A stretch of 64,000 nt of DNA from Alterisphingorhabdus sp038748365. Its GTDB lineage: Bacteria > Pseudomonadota > Alphaproteobacteria > Sphingomonadales > Sphingomonadaceae. Made by a program: the position numbers and the translations under genes. The stretch lies in the NCBI GenBank assembly GCA_038748365.1, contig JBCDIZ010000002.1, positions 186,001-250,000 on the forward strand. Reading direction: 5' to 3'. Positions 61,102 through 64,000 of the stretch are shown one piece after another (the first letter of the stretch is position 1; the number at the start of each line of letters is the position of its first letter). The notes beneath the pieces were generated by a model. That model did no database searches and was not told the DNA's origin. It saw only the letters and a list, made by a program, of their open reading frames with translations.

Positions 61102-63498
61102 ATGAACCAGACTTTCCCGCTCCTCCCGCTGCGTGACATTGTTGTCTTCCCGCAGATGATTGTTCCGTTGTTTGTCGGCCGCGACAAATCCGTCGCTGCG
61201 CTGGAACAGGCCATGGCGGCGAACAAGGAGATTTTCCTTGTCGCCCAGCTTGATCCGGCCTGTGACGATCCGGACCAGAATGATCTTTATGACATGGGCG
61301 TCGTCGCCACCGTGCTGCAAATGCTCAAACTGCCAGATGGTACCGTCCGCGTATTGGTCGAAGGCCAGCGCCGCGCCAGTCTGGAGGCGCTACGCGAGGA
61401 AGAAGGCGTCTGCCTTGCTGAAGTGAAACCACAGGACCAGAGCAGCGCCAGCGGTACCGAAGTCGCCGCCCTGATGCGCTCGGTAGTTGAGCAGTTTGAG
61501 AATTATGCCAAACTCAACAAGAAAATGCCATCTGAAACCGCAGTGCAACTCTCCGAGATCGACGATGCAGGCGCGCTAGGTGATGCGGTTGCGGCGCATC
61601 TCAATATCAAAGTCGCCGACAAGCAATCATTGCTGATGGAACTCGATCCGGTCAAGCGGCTGGAACTGCTGTTCGGCTTTATGGAAGGCGAGCTCGGCGT
61701 ATTGCAGGTTGAGAAGAAAATCCGTGGTCGCGTCAAGCGCCAGATGGAGAAGACGCAGCGCGAATATTATCTCAATGAACAGCTAAAGGCGATTCAAAGC
61801 GAACTTGGCGATGGTGACGGCGAGGGCGGCGATGAGTTGTCTGAACTGGCGCAGAAAGTCCGTGAGATGAAGCTCTCCAAGGATGCCAAGACCAAGGCTG
61901 AGGCGGAGCTGAAAAAGCTGCGTTCCATGGCGCCGATGTCGGCTGAAGCGACGGTGGTGCGCAACTATCTCGATGTGCTGCTCGGTCTACCCTGGGGCAA
62001 GAAGTCGCGGCTCAAAAAAGATATCAGCAAGGCGCAGGAAGTGCTTGATGCCGACCATTTCGCGCTGGAGAAGGTCAAGGAACGCATCATCGAATATCTC
62101 GCGGTGCAGAGCCGTACCAACAAGCTGAAAGGCCCGATCCTGTGTCTCGTCGGTCCTCCGGGTGTCGGCAAGACCTCGCTGGGTAAATCGATTGCCAAGG
62201 CGACGGGACGCGAATTTGTCCGCCAGTCTTTGGGTGGCGTGCGCGATGAAGCCGAAATTCGCGGTCACAGACGCACCTATATCGGCTCCATGCCGGGTAA
62301 GATCGTTAACAACTTGAAAAAAGCGGGTACTTCCAATCCGCTATTCTTGCTCGATGAGATTGATAAGCTTGGTCAGGATTTCCGGGGCGATCCGGCATCG
62401 GCGCTGCTTGAGGTTCTTGACCCCGAGCAGAATGGTAAGTTTCAGGACCATTATCTTGAGATCGACATTGACCTTTCGGACATCATGTTCGTCACCACGG
62501 CCAATTCGCTCAACCTCCCACAGCCACTGCTCGACCGGATGGAGATCATACGGCTTGAAGGCTATACCGAGGATGAAAAGGTCGAGATTGCCAAACGCCA
62601 TCTGATTGCCAAGCAGATTGAAGCGCATGGTCTGAAGGAAGACGAGTTTGCGCTGGAAGACGACGCATTGCGCGATCTGATCCGTTACTATACCCGCGAA
62701 GCCGGAGTGCGGACGCTCGAGCGCGAAATTGCCAAACTGGCGCGTAAATCACTGCGCCGGATTCTTGAGAGTGAAGATGAGAAGGTAGTTATTACCACTG
62801 AAAATCTCGCCGACTTTTCCGGCGTGCGTAAATTCCGCCATGGCGTCGGCGAGGAAGAGCATCAGATTGGCGGTGTCACTGGGCTTGCCTGGACCGAGGT
62901 AGGCGGTGAGTTGCTGACGATTGAATCCGTGACAGTCCCAGGCAAGGGTCAGATCAAGACCACCGGCAAGCTGGGCGAAGTAATGCAGGAATCGGTTCAG
63001 GCGGCCTGGTCCTATGTCAAGGCCCGCTCGCCGTCATATGGTATCAAGCCGGATATTTTTAACCGCAAAGATTTACATATCCACCTGCCAGAAGGCGCAG
63101 TGCCCAAAGATGGTCCGTCTGCAGGTATTGGTATGGTCACGTCGATGGTCTCCACATTGACCGGAATTCCGGTGCGTAAGGATGTGGCTATGACCGGCGA
63201 GGTAACGCTGCGTGGTAGGGTATTGCCCATTGGTGGCCTTAAGGAAAAGCTGCTGGCAGCCTTGCGTGGTGGCATCACCACAGTGTTAATTCCTGAAGAA
63301 AATCAAAAGGATCTGGCGGATATTCCTGACAACATCACCGATGGTTTGAAGATCATTCCAGTAGCGCATGTTGATGCGGTGCTGAGCGAGGCGCTGACCG
63401 AAACGCTGGAAGCGATTGACTGGACCGAGGCTGATGAACTGGCTGCACGGCCCACAGGATTTGCCGCTGATCAGAGTGATCCGCAATTGCCTCATTGA
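61102..63498 (+). CDS. lon: Lon ATP-dependent protease
   Basis: 798 residues, the normal length. The N-terminal LON substrate-binding domain begins FPLLPLRDIVVFPQMIVPLFVG (residues about 4-25), the coiled region holds QREYYLNEQLKAIQSELG, Walker A is GPPGVGKTSLGKS, and the catalytic Ser is in PKDGPSAGIGM with the Lys in LPIGGLKEKLLAA. It degrades misfolded and regulatory proteins in the cytoplasm. The upstream gap of 83 nt to ybaB has no clear promoter. hupB follows, a common arrangement. Confidence 0.97.
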   Translation: MNQTFPLLPLRDIVVFPQMIVPLFVGRDKSVAALEQAMAANKEIFLVAQLDPACDDPDQNDLYDMGVVATVLQMLKLPDGTVRVLVEGQRRASLEALREEEGVCLAEVKPQDQSSASGTEVAALMRSVVEQFENYAKLNKKMPSETAVQLSEIDDAGALGDAVAAHLNIKVADKQSLLMELDPVKRLELLFGFMEGELGVLQVEKKIRGRVKRQMEKTQREYYLNEQLKAIQSELGDGDGEGGDELSELAQKVREMKLSKDAKTKAEAELKKLRSMAPMSAEATVVRNYLDVLLGLPWGKKSRLKKDISKAQEVLDADHFALEKVKERIIEYLAVQSRTNKLKGPILCLVGPPGVGKTSLGKSIAKATGREFVRQSLGGVRDEAEIRGHRRTYIGSMPGKIVNNLKKAGTSNPLFLLDEIDKLGQDFRGDPASALLEVLDPEQNGKFQDHYLEIDIDLSDIMFVTTANSLNLPQPLLDRMEIIRLEGYTEDEKVEIAKRHLIAKQIEAHGLKEDEFALEDDALRDLIRYYTREAGVRTLEREIAKLARKSLRRILESEDEKVVITTENLADFSGVRKFRHGVGEEEHQIGGVTGLAWTEVGGELLTIESVTVPGKGQIKTTGKLGEVMQESVQAAWSYVKARSPSYGIKPDIFNRKDLHIHLPEGAVPKDGPSAGIGMVTSMVSTLTGIPVRKDVAMTGEVTLRGRVLPIGGLKEKLLAALRGGITTVLIPEENQKDLADIPDNITDGLKIIPVAHVDAVLSEALTETLEAIDWTEADELAARPTGFAADQSDPQLPH

Positions 63499-63563
63499 AT
63501 GTAAACACTGTTATACATTCGCAACATTAGTGCAAAGAGTGGCGGAAAAGTGGGGAATTTCCT

Positions 63564-63592
63564 TTGACAGACACGGGGGAAAGGTGGTTATC
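63564..63592 (+). promoter_or_regulatory. Candidate hupB promoter
   Basis: TTGACA at 63564-63569 is followed after 17 nt by GTTATC (63587-63592), a weak -10. It lies in the 153-nt gap between lon and hupB and would give an mRNA leader of about 50 nt. Confidence 0.45.
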
Positions 63593-63651
63593 ACAACCAT
63601 CTGATACCGCGAATCAGGTAGAAATTATCAGCAAGGGGGGATACCCATAAT

Positions 63652-63924
63652 ATGAACAAGAATGATCTAATTGGTGCAGTCGCTGATCATAGCGGCCTTA
63701 GCAAAAATGATGCTGGCAAAGCTGTCGAAGCTGTTTTCGACTCCATCACCGGCACGCTTAGCAAGGGCGGCGAAGTCCGTCTGGTAGGCTTCGGCACTTT
63801 CTCTGTGACCGAGCGTAAGGCATCGACCGGCCGTAACCCGCGTACCGGTGAGCCGATGCAGATTGCAGCCTCAACCCAGCCCAAGTTCAAGGCTGGTAAA
63901 GGTCTGAAAGACGCCGTCAACTAA
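63652..63924 (+). CDS. hupB: DNA-binding protein HU
   Basis: 90 residues, the standard HU length. The N-terminal helices (MNKNDLIGAVADHSGLSKNDAGKAVEAV, residues 1-28), the VRLVGFGTFSVTERKA core and the RNPRTGEPMQI DNA-binding arm with its conserved Pro are all present. It bends and compacts DNA. It ends at a strong terminator. A polypurine AAGGGGGG lies upstream of ATG 63652 with long spacing. Confidence 0.97.
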   Translation: MNKNDLIGAVADHSGLSKNDAGKAVEAVFDSITGTLSKGGEVRLVGFGTFSVTERKASTGRNPRTGEPMQIAASTQPKFKAGKGLKDAVN

Positions 63925-63929
63925 TAGAG

Positions 63930-63960
63930 AATATGGCTGCCTTCAGGCGGCCATATTTTT
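63930..63960 (+). terminator. Rho-independent terminator after hupB
   Basis: AATATGGCTGCC pairs with GGCGGCCATATT around a TTCA loop (12 bp with one G-U), followed by a T-run. It begins 5 nt after the hupB stop codon. Confidence 0.9.
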
Positions 63961-64000
63961 GCTTCGCGGAAAAACCATGGGGCGGGAGGAATCCTGCCCC

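Overview
The window is a stretch of core chromosome from an alphaproteobacterium, most likely a member of the Sphingomonadales. Four things point there: a moderately high GC content; the gene order mdh - (insert) - sucD - sucA - odhB - lpdA; an RNase E with a large acidic/basic insert in its S1 region; and several families of short palindromic intergenic repeats of the kind common in sphingomonads. The genus cannot be fixed from the sequence alone. I see no insertion sequence, prophage, integrase or CRISPR array.

Layout. 1-4700: the tail of rplQ with its terminator, a secreted prolyl oligopeptidase, two related small secreted proteins and a TRIC-type channel. 4755-5871: a serine hydrolase broken by one extra base. 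5945-14093: the 2-oxoglutarate dehydrogenase/TCA block (lpdA, odhB, sucA, sucD, an AT-rich foreign-looking gene, mdh). 14392-17416: LMW-PTP-like phosphatase, zapE, thioesterase, sdhB. 17587-20254: a divergent ATP-grasp / PLP-enzyme pair of unknown function. 20371-27467: rne, then amiC and the PBP1a gene divergent from it. 27588-29193: divergent lemA and DUF3137 genes. 29275-33029: prfB followed by tightly packed genes for an outer-membrane barrel, a secreted caspase-fold protein and a lipoprotein with a methyltransferase fold. 33148-40337: nitronate monooxygenase, amtB, a DUF1311 protein, a 2-hydroxyacid dehydrogenase, an SH3 protein and a thiolase. 40578-48045: a leucine/isovalerate catabolic operon (liuA, enoyl-CoA hydratase, liuB, liuD) interrupted by two AT-rich genes and one NTF2-like gene. 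48318-50770: prepilin peptidase, coniferyl-aldehyde-type dehydrogenase, tRNA-Leu(CAA). 50788-53396: a TetR regulator with a clear operator, a sterol-desaturase-like enzyme, a membrane-only ABC protein and a small membrane protein. 53560-58027: hydrolase, two cysteine desulfurases, a 2Fe-2S ferredoxin and a Tat-lipoprotein class A beta-lactamase. 58083-63924: SRP RNA, MerR-like protein, dnaX, ybaB, lon, hupB.

How the genes work together. The TCA enzymes form a nearly complete 2-oxoglutarate-to-succinyl-CoA module with mdh and sdhB nearby; sucC and sdhCDA are not in the window. The liu genes convert isovaleryl-CoA towards 3-methylglutaconyl-CoA and HMG-CoA, with the thiolase next door; HMG-CoA lyase is not present. 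amiC and the PBP1a gene are a cell-wall pair. dnaX-ybaB is the usual replication/nucleoid pair, but recR does not follow.

The most unusual signals are: a 74-nt palindromic repeat that lies in frame inside liuB and also occurs at two intergenic sites; AT-rich genes spliced into two core operons without disrupting gene-to-gene coupling; a coupled outer-membrane-barrel/caspase/lipoprotein-methyltransferase set behind prfB; and the unexplained ATP-grasp/PLP pair.
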